Below, piece by piece: positions 46,466 to 57,303 of a stretch of 64,000 nucleotides of DNA (the first letter of the stretch is position 1; the number at the start of each line of letters is the position of its first letter). Source of the stretch: RHKX01 sp963820055 (GTDB lineage Bacteria > Actinomycetota > Thermoleophilia > Solirubrobacterales > 70-9); contig CAWFYJ010000003.1 of the NCBI GenBank assembly GCA_963820055.1, positions 496,001 through 560,000 on the forward strand, read 5' to 3'. The notes beneath the pieces were generated by a model. The model saw only the letters and a program-made list of their open reading frames with translations. It was not told where the DNA came from and ran no database searches. The translations under genes and the position numbers were made by a program.

Positions 46466-46906
46466 TCAGCCGGCCTCGACGGCGTCGAGCGCCGCGAGGA
46501 ACGCCTGCACGGGGATCCGCTCCGTGCTGACGAGCTGCCCGCCGGTGCGGCGGACGGCGGTCGCGAACGGGGCGGCCCAGGTGTTCTCGTAGACGATCAG
46601 GGCTGCGAGGGCTCCGGGCGTGATCGCCGCGGCGGCCTCGGCGAGGTCGTCCTCGCTGAGAATCCCGGACTGGGCGCCCTGGAAGTCCTCGAGGGCGGAC
46701 GCCTGCTCGGGCAGCTCTCCGAAGTCGATCGCGGCGACGTCGCCGTCCTCGTTCTTGGCGAAGATCGCGAAGTCGAGGACGCGGATGATTCCGCGCTCGA
46801 CGAGGTCGAAGATGATCGGCGCCGCCTCACCGGTCGGCGGCTCGTCGGGCCATTCGATCAGTACGTAGTCGATCGGCCCCATTCCCTCTAGTTCACCGGC
46901 TTCCAC
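46466..46906 (-). CDS. DUF6325 family protein
   Basis: About 146 residues from a GTG at 46906 with AGGAG eight bases upstream; an internal ATG at 46882 (MGPIDYVLIEWPDE) is an alternative. GPIDYVLIEWPDEPPTGEAA and GIIRVLDFAIFAKNEDGDV are the family features, ending in ALIVYENTWAAPFATAVRR. Paired with SHOCT. A role in stress or redox response is suspected for the family but unproven. Confidence 0.8.
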   Translation of the reverse strand: MEAGELEGMGPIDYVLIEWPDEPPTGEAAPIIFDLVERGIIRVLDFAIFAKNEDGDVAAIDFGELPEQASALEDFQGAQSGILSEDDLAEAAAAITPGALAALIVYENTWAAPFATAVRRTGGQLVSTERIPVQAFLAALDAVEAG

Positions 46907-47123
46907 AGAGCGCTCCTCTCGTTCAAGTTTGCGCCCCCAGCCTATCCGTCCCGATCACGAACTCAGTCACCCGATCGGAATGAAGCCGGTTGACCGATCG
47001 CGTTCTGCACGGATCACCCCAAATGGATGAGATCGTGCCTGAACGGAGTATCTACCTTCTGGATACCGGCACATAGTCGGATTAATGCGGCCCACGCGCG
47101 GCCGCCGACTGAAGGAGTTATCT

Positions 47124-47507
47124 ATGAGAGGCACTGGCCGGGTCGTCTTTGCGGCGATCATGCTGCTGATTCTGGGCACGCTGAACGTGATCTACGGGAT
47201 CGGCGCCCTCGACAACGCAACCTGGTGGGCCGGCGACACGCGAATCGTCCTCAGCGACCTGAGCGCCGTCGGTTGGGTCCTGATCATTCTCGGTCTCGTC
47301 CAGGTGACCGGCGGATTCTCGCTGATGGCCGGCAACGCCTACGGGCGCGTCATCGGCGTCATCGGCGCCGGCGTCGGCGCTTTCTGGGCGCTGCTGTCGA
47401 TCGACAGCGCTCACTGGTTCTGGTCGCTGGCGATGTTCGCCCTCTGCCTGTATGTGCTCGCAGGCATCGTCGAGTTCGGCGACGACGAGAAGGCCGAGCG
47501 GGTCTAA
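47124..47507 (+). CDS. DUF7144-family four-helix membrane protein
   Basis: 127 residues from an ATG with AAGGAG upstream. Four hydrophobic helices are seen (VVFAAIMLLILGTLNVIYGI, VGWVLIILGLVQVTGGF, VIGVIGAGVGAFWALLSI, FWSLAMFALCLYVLAGIVEF). It resembles small actinobacterial membrane proteins of DUF7144. It is divergent from DUF6325, and the gap holds an inverted repeat GTATC/GATAC (47048-47066). Function is unknown. Confidence 0.78.
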   Translation: MRGTGRVVFAAIMLLILGTLNVIYGIGALDNATWWAGDTRIVLSDLSAVGWVLIILGLVQVTGGFSLMAGNAYGRVIGVIGAGVGAFWALLSIDSAHWFWSLAMFALCLYVLAGIVEFGDDEKAERV

Positions 47508-47538
47508 ACCCCCTCGACCGACAGATTCGTGGGCCGGA

Positions 47539-47564
47539 GCCCGTCCGATTTCGATCGGGCGGGC
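47539..47564 (+). terminator. Intrinsic terminator of the DUF7144 gene
   Basis: GCCCGTCCGAT (47539-47549), the tetraloop TTCG and ATCGGGCGGGC (47554-47564) form an 11-pair hairpin with one G-T pair, followed by TTCGCTCTTT. It lies between the converging DUF7144 and cupin genes and can serve both. Confidence 0.78.
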
Positions 47565-47585
47565 TTCGCTCTTTCCGGGCCGGGA

Positions 47586-48083
47586 TCAGCCCGGGATCGA
47601 GGGCGGGGCGCCCTTCGGGAACAGCGTCGAGAGGTAGAGCACGACCGGCACGTCGCCCTCGTTGGCGGCGTGGTGATGGTCGCTCGGCTGCTCGACGATC
47701 CACTGCTTCGGCTTCAGGCGGGCGGTGTCGCCGGCCTCGAGCTTGCGGACGAGGACCGGATGGTCGTCGGCGGGGCCCTTCTTGACCCGCGCCGTCCCCT
47801 GGTCGACCGTGTAGGTGAGGACGCCGGAGTCGATGTAGGCGATCTGGGTACCCGGGTGATGATGGAGGGCGAGGGCCGTGCCGGGCTGGATCGTGATCCG
47901 CGTCAGCGCCAGGGTCCGGTCGGGAGCGCCCCGGGCCTTCGAGGTCTGAGCGAGCGGCTCGCGCACGACCGGCGCCGGGTCGGCGGCGCCGAGCGCCCAG
48001 CCGATCGCGGTGCCGCCGCCGAGGGCGAGGGCGGATACGGCCAGGAGGGGGATCCAGCGGATCCGCCGGAGTGCTGAGCTCAT
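47586..48083 (-). CDS. Exported or membrane-anchored cupin-domain protein
   Basis: 165 residues. An N-terminal hydrophobic segment (WIPLLAVSALALGGGTAIGW) suggests secretion or anchoring. The cupin core shows LHHHPGTQIAYIDSGVLTYT with the metal-binding His pattern and later DHHHAANEGDVPVVLYLST. The substrate is unknown. It is divergent from the lipase gene; a promoter must lie in 48084-48159. Confidence 0.82.
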   Translation of the reverse strand: MSSALRRIRWIPLLAVSALALGGGTAIGWALGAADPAPVVREPLAQTSKARGAPDRTLALTRITIQPGTALALHHHPGTQIAYIDSGVLTYTVDQGTARVKKGPADDHPVLVRKLEAGDTARLKPKQWIVEQPSDHHHAANEGDVPVVLYLSTLFPKGAPPSIPG

Positions 48084-48159
48084 CCGCGGAATTTACCCTC
48101 GCGCCGGGTCGTCCGGCGCCGGTCGCGGAGCGATCGGCTAGGCTCGCGAATGCAGGGAT

Positions 48160-49125
48160 ATGCGAAGGGGGTTCGCAACAATCGTGGTGGGGACGGCGCT
48201 CGTCGGCGCGCTGACGCTTCCGTGCGCGGCGACGGCCGAGATGCTCGAGGTCCCCTGGACGGTCGACGCGGCGCTCCTCGCGCAGAGCCAGAACCCCGAC
48301 TCCGCCCCGCCCGGCGCCAACGACTTCAGCTGCAAGCCGACCAAGCGACACCCGCAGCCGGTCGTCCTCGCCCACGGGCTGCTCGCCAACCAGACGGTCA
48401 ACTGGCGCACGATCGCTCCGTACCTGAAGAACCGCGGCTTCTGCGTCTTCAGCCTCACATACGGCACCAAGGACGAGGTCACCTCCCCCGCCTACCAGCC
48501 GGGCGGCCTGCGCAAGATGCAGTCGAGCGCCCGTGAGCTGAAGCGCTTCGTGAAGCGCGTCAAGGCCGCGACCGGCGCCCGCAAGGTGGACATCGTCGGC
48601 CACTCCGAGGGCAGCCTGATGCCCGACTGGTACGTGCGCTTCCTGAACGGCGGCCGCTCGGTCGACGACTACGTCGCAATGACGCCGCTCTGGGGCGGCA
48701 CCGATCCTGCCGGCCTGGCGACCGTGAACACGATCGCGACGACGCTCGGGCTGACGCCGGCGCTGAAGCCGACCCTCGACCGCGCCTGCAGCTCCTGCCG
48801 CCAGTTCCTGCAGGGATCGCGGTTCATGCAGAGGCTGCACACCCGCGGGATCACCTCGAAGCGGGTCGACTACACGAACATCGTCACGAAGAACGACGAG
48901 CTCGTCATGCCGTACACGAGCGGCCTCCTGCCGAAGGCGCCGAACGTGACCAACGTCGTCCTCCAGGACTACTGCCCGCTCGATCAGGCCGAGCACCTCT
49001 CCGTCTTCGCCGACCCGGTGACCGCCGGGTTCGTCTACCGGGCGCTCGACCCCGAGCGCGCCCCGGCGCCGCCCTGCGTCCCGGTCGCGCCCGGCGTCGG
49101 CGCGATCGGCTACTCCGGCAACTAG
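48160..49125 (+). CDS. Secreted lipase/esterase (alpha/beta hydrolase, class 2 lipase-like)
   Basis: 321 residues with a Sec signal (TIVVGTALVGALTLPCAATA). PVVLAHGLLANQTVNW is the oxyanion-hole strand, VDIVGHSEGSLMPDWY gives the nucleophile in GHSEG, and DELVMPYTSG and AEHLSVFAD provide candidates for the acid and His. It resembles extracellular actinobacterial triacylglycerol lipases. Cysteines at several sites suggest disulfides, as expected for an exported enzyme. Confidence 0.88.
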   Translation: MRRGFATIVVGTALVGALTLPCAATAEMLEVPWTVDAALLAQSQNPDSAPPGANDFSCKPTKRHPQPVVLAHGLLANQTVNWRTIAPYLKNRGFCVFSLTYGTKDEVTSPAYQPGGLRKMQSSARELKRFVKRVKAATGARKVDIVGHSEGSLMPDWYVRFLNGGRSVDDYVAMTPLWGGTDPAGLATVNTIATTLGLTPALKPTLDRACSSCRQFLQGSRFMQRLHTRGITSKRVDYTNIVTKNDELVMPYTSGLLPKAPNVTNVVLQDYCPLDQAEHLSVFADPVTAGFVYRALDPERAPAPPCVPVAPGVGAIGYSGN

Positions 49126-49203
49126 AGCCGGCGGCCCGCGTCAGCTAGGGTCGGGTCCTTGGACGAACTGAGCGTCGACGAAGCCGGACAGGGAGACCCG
49201 GCC

Positions 49204-50665
49204 ATGGTCTTCTCGGAGACCCACCGCGCCGAGGCGCGCACGTCGACGATCTGCCCGAACGTCGTCGTCCTCTTCGGCGCGACCGGCGACCTCGCACGGC
49301 GCAAGCTCCTCCCCGGCCTCCTCAACCTCTCGCAGGCGGGGCTGCTCCCCGACTTCCGCGTCGTCGGCGCCGGCCGCAAGGAGATGACCGACGACGAGTT
49401 CCGCGACTACGCGCTCGACGCCTGCGAGGAGTTCGGGCGCCGCGACTTCGGCGAGGCGGAGCGGCGCGAGTTCGCCCAGCGCCTCAGCTTCGCCTGCATC
49501 GCCGAGGGCCCCGTCCCGCTGACCGCCGCGGTCACGCAAGGCCGAGCACGAGCTCGGGCCCGACGCCAAGCGGCTGCTCTACCTGAGCGTCCCCCCCGCC
49601 GCCGCCCTGAAGATGATCGAGCTCGTCGAGCAGGCCGGGCTCGCCGCGGAGTCGCGGATCATCATGGAGAAGCCGTTCGGGACCGACCTCCAGAGCGCGC
49701 GCGAGCTCAACGACCAGATCCACCGCTACTTCCCCGAGCAGCAGATCTTCCGGATCGACCACTTCCTCGGCAAGGAGGCGGCCCAGAACATTCTCGCCCT
49801 GCGATTCGCCAACGGCCTGTTCGAGCCGATCTGGAACCGCTCGCACATCGCCCATGTCCAGATCGACGTCCCCGAGACGCTCTCGGTCGGCTCGCGCGGC
49901 TCCTTCTACGAGGAGACCGGCGCCTACCGCGACATGGTCGTGACCCACCTGATGCAGATCCTCGCCTTCCTGGCGATGGAACCGCCGACGCAGCTCGACC
50001 CGCTCGCGATAACCGAGGAGAAGAACAAGGTCTTCCGCTCGATCCGCCCGATCGACCCGGCGAACGTCGTCCGCGGCCAGTACGACGAGTACCGCAGCGA
50101 GCCCGGCGTCGACCCGCAGTCCGAGGTCGAGACGCTGATCGGCCTCAAATGCGAGGTCGACAACTGGCGCTGGTCGGATGTCCCCTTCTACCTGCGGACC
50201 GGCAAGCGGATGGCCGAGGGAGCGCGGATCATCTCGATCGCGTTCCGCGAGCCGCCGCAGGGCCTGTTCCCGCCCGGCTCCGGCGTCGGCCAGTACGGAC
50301 CCGACCACCTGACCTTCGACCTCGACGACTACGCCCGCCTATCGCTCAGCTTTTACGGCAAGCGGCCGGGGCCGACGATGGCGCTCGAGAAGACCTCGAT
50401 GCAGTTCTCGCGGGCGGAGGCGGAGGCGAGCGGCGACTCGCTGGAGGCCTACGAACGGCTGATCCGCGACGCGATGGCCGGCGACCACACGCTGTTCACG
50501 ACCGCCGACGGCATCGAGCGGCTCTGGGAGATCTCGGCGCCGCTGCTGGAGAAGCCGCCGCCGATCGAGCTCTACTTCTCGCACTCCTGGGGACCGAAGT
50601 CCCTGAACGAGCTGATCGCGCCGGACAAGTGGCGCCTGCCGTTCGCGCGGCGCTGGCGCGGCTGA
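49204..50665 (+). CDS. zwf: Glucose-6-phosphate 1-dehydrogenase, one frameshift
   Basis: About 485 residues when joined. VVLFGATGDLARRKLLPGLL is the NADP site and RIDHFLGKEAAQN the active-site signature; EKPFGTD is also present. The first frame covers 49204 to about 49540, the second 49540-50665 (KAEHELGPDAKRLLYLSVPP onward). A one-base shift near 49540 in GTCACGCAAGGCC breaks it. It catalyses the first step of the oxidative pentose phosphate pathway. The ATG at 49204 has an AGGGAG nearby; a TTG at 49159 is also possible. Confidence 0.88.
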
Positions 50666-50671
50666 GCGGGC

Positions 50672-52132
50672 CTAGGCGCCGGGGACGACCGGCGCGTCGC
50701 GCTCGATCATCGCCTTGCTGTCGCTGGTCTTGATCAGGACCAGGCAGAGGATCAGGCCGAGGATCGCGAAGCCGGCGCCGGTCAGGAAGGCCTGCTGGAA
50801 GCCGTCGGTCAGAGCGGCGGCCTGCTGGGCCGGGTCCTGGGCGGTCGCGAGCTTGTCGTCGGTGACCGAGTTGGCGATCGTCGCCAGGATCGCGAGCCCG
50901 AGCGCACCGCCGACCTGCTGGGAGGTGTTGATCAGGCCCGATGCGAGGCCCGACTCGTGCTCGGCGACGCCCGCGACCGCGGCGATCGTGACCGAGACGA
51001 ACGCGAGGCCGAGGCCGATCGCGGCGGTCACCGACGGGCCGAGGATGTCGCTGACGTAGCTGCCGTCGGGTGAGATCTGCGACCACCAGAGCAGTGCAAC
51101 GGCGATGAAGGCGAGCCCGGTGACGAGCACCGGCTTGAAGCCGATCCGCGTCGAGAGCTGCGAGCTGATCCCGGCCGAGACGATGATCCCGGCCGACAGC
51201 GGCAGATACGACAGGCCGGCCTTGATCGGGCCGTAGCCGAGGACCTGCTGCATGTAGAGCGAGGCGAAGAAGAACATCGAAAACAGCGACGCGCCCACGA
51301 GCAGGCCGACGGCGTTGGCGCCGGTCAGAGTCGGCAGGCGGAAGATCCGGAACGGCACGAGCGGGTCGGCCGTGCGCTGCTCGATCACGACGAACGCGGC
51401 GATCAGTGCGGCGGCGACCCCGATCAGGACGATCGTCTCCGTCGAGCCCCAGCCGGCGCTCTCGGCGTTGACGATCGCGTAGACGAGCAGCGACAGGCCC
51501 GCGGTGATCGTCACGGCGCCGGGGATGTCGAAGGAGCGGCGCTCGCCCTCGGAGCGGCTTTCGGCGATCAGGCGAGGGGCCGCAATGGCGGCGAGGATGC
51601 CGATCGGTACGTTCACCCAGAGCACCCACTCCCAGCCGAGACCGTCGGTGAGGACGCCGCCGAGGAGGACGCCGACGGCGCCGCCGGAGCCGGCGACCGC
51701 GCCCCAGGCGCCGAGTGCCTTGTTGCGCTCGGCCCCTTCCTTGAAGGTGACGGTGATGATCGACAGCGCCGCCGGCGAGACGATCGCGGCGCCGAGACCC
51801 TGAATCGCGCGGGCGATGATCAGCTGGATGTCGCTCTGGGCGAAGCCGCCGGCCAGCGATGCGAGCGCGAAGAGCACGAGGCCCGCCATGAAGACGCGGC
51901 GGCGGCCGAGGAGGTCGGCGAGGCGCCCGCCGAGCAGCAGGAAGCCGCCGAAGGTCAGCACGTAGGCGTTGACGACCCAGGAGAGGTCGTCCTGGGAGAA
52001 GTTGAGAGCGGTGCCGATCGTCGGCAGCGCGATGTTCACGATCGACGCGTCGAGGACGACCATGAACTGGGCGATGCAGAGCAGCGCCAGTGCCTGCCAG
52101 CGCTTCTCCGCGTAGTCGTTGCGGTCGGTCAT
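50672..52132 (-). CDS. DHA2-family MFS drug exporter (EmrB/QacA type)
   Basis: 486 residues with about 14 hydrophobic helices. RWQALALLCIAQFMVVLDAS, IVNIALPTIGTAL, LLLGGRLADLLGRRRVFMAG (motif A), ARAIQGLGAAIVSPAAL (motif B) and SGGAVGVLLGGVLTDGLGWE (motif C) are the family landmarks. It would extrude lipophilic compounds using the proton gradient. It follows the MMPL gene by one base, so both are made from one message. Confidence 0.92.
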   Translation of the reverse strand: MTDRNDYAEKRWQALALLCIAQFMVVLDASIVNIALPTIGTALNFSQDDLSWVVNAYVLTFGGFLLLGGRLADLLGRRRVFMAGLVLFALASLAGGFAQSDIQLIIARAIQGLGAAIVSPAALSIITVTFKEGAERNKALGAWGAVAGSGGAVGVLLGGVLTDGLGWEWVLWVNVPIGILAAIAAPRLIAESRSEGERRSFDIPGAVTITAGLSLLVYAIVNAESAGWGSTETIVLIGVAAALIAAFVVIEQRTADPLVPFRIFRLPTLTGANAVGLLVGASLFSMFFFASLYMQQVLGYGPIKAGLSYLPLSAGIIVSAGISSQLSTRIGFKPVLVTGLAFIAVALLWWSQISPDGSYVSDILGPSVTAAIGLGLAFVSVTIAAVAGVAEHESGLASGLINTSQQVGGALGLAILATIANSVTDDKLATAQDPAQQAAALTDGFQQAFLTGAGFAILGLILCLVLIKTSDSKAMIERDAPVVPGA

Positions 52133-52133
52133 C

Positions 52134-54332
52134 TCAGTCGTCGGTCGAAGCCGTCGCGGTTACGGGCGTGGCGGTCGGCTGCGGCGCGGCGTCGCCGGAA
52201 CCCTCGACGTGGAGGCGCGGCAGCAGGCGGTCGAGCCAGCCCGGCAGCCACCAGGCGCGCTTGCCGAGCAGCTCCATGATCGCCGGGACGAGGATCGTCC
52301 GGATCACGAACGCGTCGATCGCGACGGCCGCCGCCAGCGCTACGCCGAACAGCTTGATCGTGAGGTTGCCGCCGAGCGCAAACGAGGCGAAGACGAAGAA
52401 CATGATCGTCGCCGCCGCGGTGATCACGCGGCCGGTCGAGGCGAGGCCGTGCTGCACGGCCGCCGACGCGTCGCGGCGGTGCTCCCACTCCTCGTGGACG
52501 CGTGACATAAGGAAGACCTCGTAGTCCATCGACAGGCCGAAGACGATCGCGAAGACCATCACCGGCAGGAACGCGTCGATCGGCGCGGTGGTGTCGAGCC
52601 CGATCAGGCCGCCGAGCCAGCCCCACTGGAAGACCGCGACGACGACGCCGAACGAGGCGCCGATGCTGAGCAGGTTCATCAGGACCGCCTTCAGCGGCAC
52701 GAGCACCGAGCGGAAGGCCATCATCAGCAGGAACGCCGACAGCAGGATCACGACGCCGACGAACAGCGGCAGCTTGCCGGCGATGTAGGTCGTGAAGTCG
52801 TCGATGACCGCGGTCTGACCGCCGACGTAGGCGGTGACCCCGTACTGCGACTCGACCGGCGGAATCACGTTGTCGCGCAGGTTCTTGACGAGATCGCTCG
52901 TCGCGTTGTCCTGGGGGGCGGTGGTCGGGAAGAGGTTGTAGACGGCGAGATCGCCGGCCTCGTTGACCTTCGGCGGGCTGACGCTGGCGACGTCGGAAGT
53001 GTCGGCGAGCGACTTGTCGAGCGTGGCGAGGGCGGCCTTCGTGTCGGCCGGGTCGCTGTCGTTGGGGATGTCGACGACGATCTGCAGCGGGCCGTTGAAG
53101 CCGGGTCCGAAGCCCTCGGCGAGCAGGTCGTAGGCCTTCCGCGTGCTCGTGTCGGTTGCGTCGGTGCCGGCGTCGGCGGAGCCGAGGTCGATCGAGAAGA
53201 CCGGGATCGCGAGCACGATCAGGAGGCCGCCGGAGGCCAGCGCCGCCGCCCATGGGCGCCGCTGGATCAGCTTGCTCCAGCGGGTCCAGTTCGGGCTCTC
53301 GTCCTCGGTCTCGGATTGACGCTTCGTCCCCGGGATGCGCAGCCGGTCGATCCGCTTGCCGACCTTGCTGAGCAGGGCCGGCAGCAGTGTGAGGGCGGCG
53401 GTCATCGTCAGTAGGACTGCGAGCGACGCGGCGAGCGCGGGTCCGTACAGGAAGCTGACGCCGATCGCGAAGAGACCGAGCATCGCGACGACCACGGTCG
53501 CCCCGGCGAACAGCACCGCGCGGCCGGCCGTGTCCATGGCGAGGAGTACCGCCTCACGAACCTCGAGCCCGGAGCGCAGTCCGCTGCGAAATCTCGTCAC
53601 GACGAACAGCGCGTAGTCGATGCCGACGCCGAGCCCGATCATCGCCGCCAGCGCCGGCGCGAAGTCGGCGGTGTCGATGATGTGGGTGCCGAGGGTGACG
53701 AGGCTGAGCGCGGTGCCGAGCGCGACGATCGCGGTCACGATCGGCATGCTCATCGCGACGACCGAGCCGAAGGTGATCAGGAGGATGATGATCGCCGCGA
53801 GCAGGCCGATCCCCTCGGCCGCGCCGCCCGCCTGCTGCTCGACCTGGCGGACCGGATCGCCGCCGGCCTCGACCTCGAGGCCGTCCCCGCCCGAATCGTT
53901 GACGGTGTCGGCGATCTTCTCGATCGACGACGTCGGCAGGTCGAACGCGGCGCCGTCGAGGGTGACGATCGCGAAGCCGATCGTCCCCTCCTGGGAGACC
54001 TGCTTCTTGACGTCGGCGGGACTGCTGACCGTCGCGACGTCGTCGAAGCCCTTGATCTCGCTCAACAGCGAGTTGACCTGATCCTGGACCGCGGGCTTCG
54101 TGACGCCGCTCGGGTCGGTGTAGACGACCTGGATCTGGTCCCCGGACTTGCTCGGATCCCGCTCCTTGAGCAGGTTCAGCGCCTTCGTCGAGTCCGAGTC
54201 GGGAAGCTGGAAGTTCGTCGAGAAGCTCTCGCCGGCGGTTCCGGCTGCGATGCCGGAGACCAGCAGTGCCACGATCCAGGCGAGGACCGTCAGCCGGCGG
54301 TGTCGTATGCAGAAGTCGGCGAGCTTTCTCAA
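52134..54332 (-). CDS. MMPL-family RND transporter
   Basis: 732 residues from a TTG at 54332, chosen because KLADFCIRHRRLTVLAWIVA then starts the first helix at once. About 12 helices with two large extracytoplasmic loops; GVGIDYALFVVTRFRSGL and VFGLSMDYEVFLMSRVHEEW are the two MMPL/RND signature segments with the proton-relay Asp-Tyr pairs. The family exports lipids or hydrophobic compounds across the membrane. Operon partner is the DHA2 exporter. The Thr-rich C-terminal tail is unusual but not diagnostic. Confidence 0.92.
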   Translation of the reverse strand: MRKLADFCIRHRRLTVLAWIVALLVSGIAAGTAGESFSTNFQLPDSDSTKALNLLKERDPSKSGDQIQVVYTDPSGVTKPAVQDQVNSLLSEIKGFDDVATVSSPADVKKQVSQEGTIGFAIVTLDGAAFDLPTSSIEKIADTVNDSGGDGLEVEAGGDPVRQVEQQAGGAAEGIGLLAAIIILLITFGSVVAMSMPIVTAIVALGTALSLVTLGTHIIDTADFAPALAAMIGLGVGIDYALFVVTRFRSGLRSGLEVREAVLLAMDTAGRAVLFAGATVVVAMLGLFAIGVSFLYGPALAASLAVLLTMTAALTLLPALLSKVGKRIDRLRIPGTKRQSETEDESPNWTRWSKLIQRRPWAAALASGGLLIVLAIPVFSIDLGSADAGTDATDTSTRKAYDLLAEGFGPGFNGPLQIVVDIPNDSDPADTKAALATLDKSLADTSDVASVSPPKVNEAGDLAVYNLFPTTAPQDNATSDLVKNLRDNVIPPVESQYGVTAYVGGQTAVIDDFTTYIAGKLPLFVGVVILLSAFLLMMAFRSVLVPLKAVLMNLLSIGASFGVVVAVFQWGWLGGLIGLDTTAPIDAFLPVMVFAIVFGLSMDYEVFLMSRVHEEWEHRRDASAAVQHGLASTGRVITAAATIMFFVFASFALGGNLTIKLFGVALAAAVAIDAFVIRTILVPAIMELLGKRAWWLPGWLDRLLPRLHVEGSGDAAPQPTATPVTATASTDD

Positions 54333-54495
54333 GGCGGGAACCCCCTGGTGGTCGAACGTGAAGCGGAGAAGGCTTTCCGCATAATGCACGATCGGAATCG
54401 AACTTGCGTTCCCGGGCATCCGATGTGCCGAACTCGTCTGCCTGCTGCCGGGCGGACCGGGCTTCGGGCCGCCGATCCCTACCATCCCGCGCCCT

Positions 54496-56355
<1,860 letters not shown>

Positions 56356-57189
56356 TCAGCGGTCGCGGAGCCCGTTGCAGCGGCCCGGCACGTACCTGCC
56401 GTTCGGCTTCAGGTAGACGACCTTCGAGGACCGGTTGTTGTCCTCGTTCAGCTCGAGGATCTTGTTCTTCGGATCGGCGACGTGGACGAGCACGTAGCAG
56501 CCCTTCCGCGGGATGTCGTCGAGCTCGACGTACTGCTCGTAGTAGCTCGCCGGGTAGATGTCGGACCAGCCGACGCTGGTGCCGAGCGTCACCTCCCTTC
56601 GCCCTCCGTCCTGGCTGCAGCCCGGGTAGACGGCCCCGGACGGCGAGTGCGGGAGGCCGGAATTGGTGCGGACGAGGTCGCGGAGGCAGAAGACCTGCTT
56701 CTCGCCGGTCGTTATCCGGCGCTTGCGGCGACCGTCGCGATCGAGGCTCCAGAGCTCGAACCGCGCCGCGTCCACCCACTTCCAGTAGCGGCCCTGCCCC
56801 GGAATCTCCTTGAACCGCAGGTGGGCCTTCGTCCGGAACACCGCCTTGCCTCCACCCTTCTTGCGGACGCGCTGGACGGCGATCATCTTGCGGTGCCCGG
56901 TCCGGTGCCCGTGCAACTCGGCCGGGCCCCGGCCGACGCTGTCGACCGAGCTCGTCGCGCGCAGGATCGGGTGTCCGTTCTCGCGGTCGGCCTCGATGTC
57001 GGTCGGCCGCGCCATCTTCAGGTCGGGACAGCGCAGCCCGCGCTCCTTGCGGATCGACGGCGTCGCGCACGGGTTCTTCTTCGCGACCGGCCGCCGGCCC
57101 GGCTGCGCGGAGCCGGAGGCGCCGAGAACCAGCAGCGAGAGCGCGGCCGTCACGACCGAGACACCGAGAAGTCGGAGCAACCTGGCCAC
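56356..57189 (-). CDS. Secreted lysyl-oxidase-like protein, copper-site His missing
   Basis: 277 residues with a signal (LLGVSVVTAALSLLVLGASG). The segments ARFELWSLD, YPGCSQDGGRREVTLGTSVG, WSDIYPASYYEQYVELDDIP and LELNEDNNRSSKVVYLKP match the lysyl-oxidase fold (PF01186). The usual copper motif (a His-x-His-x-His run) should stand where this protein has GQGRYWKWVDAARFELW, with no His. So it may be a non-catalytic relative. It abuts the typA stop directly (56355/56356). Confidence 0.78.
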   Translation of the reverse strand: MARLLRLLGVSVVTAALSLLVLGASGSAQPGRRPVAKKNPCATPSIRKERGLRCPDLKMARPTDIEADRENGHPILRATSSVDSVGRGPAELHGHRTGHRKMIAVQRVRKKGGGKAVFRTKAHLRFKEIPGQGRYWKWVDAARFELWSLDRDGRRKRRITTGEKQVFCLRDLVRTNSGLPHSPSGAVYPGCSQDGGRREVTLGTSVGWSDIYPASYYEQYVELDDIPRKGCYVLVHVADPKNKILELNEDNNRSSKVVYLKPNGRYVPGRCNGLRDR

Positions 57190-57303
57190 TGATCCTCGGT
57201 CCCACCCTAACCGCTCCCGAGCCGCCGCAACCGGCGTCGGCCGGACCGTCCGCTGGTACGTTGACCCGGTCCATCGGGGAACGAGATCGGAGGAATTGCA
57301 CGG

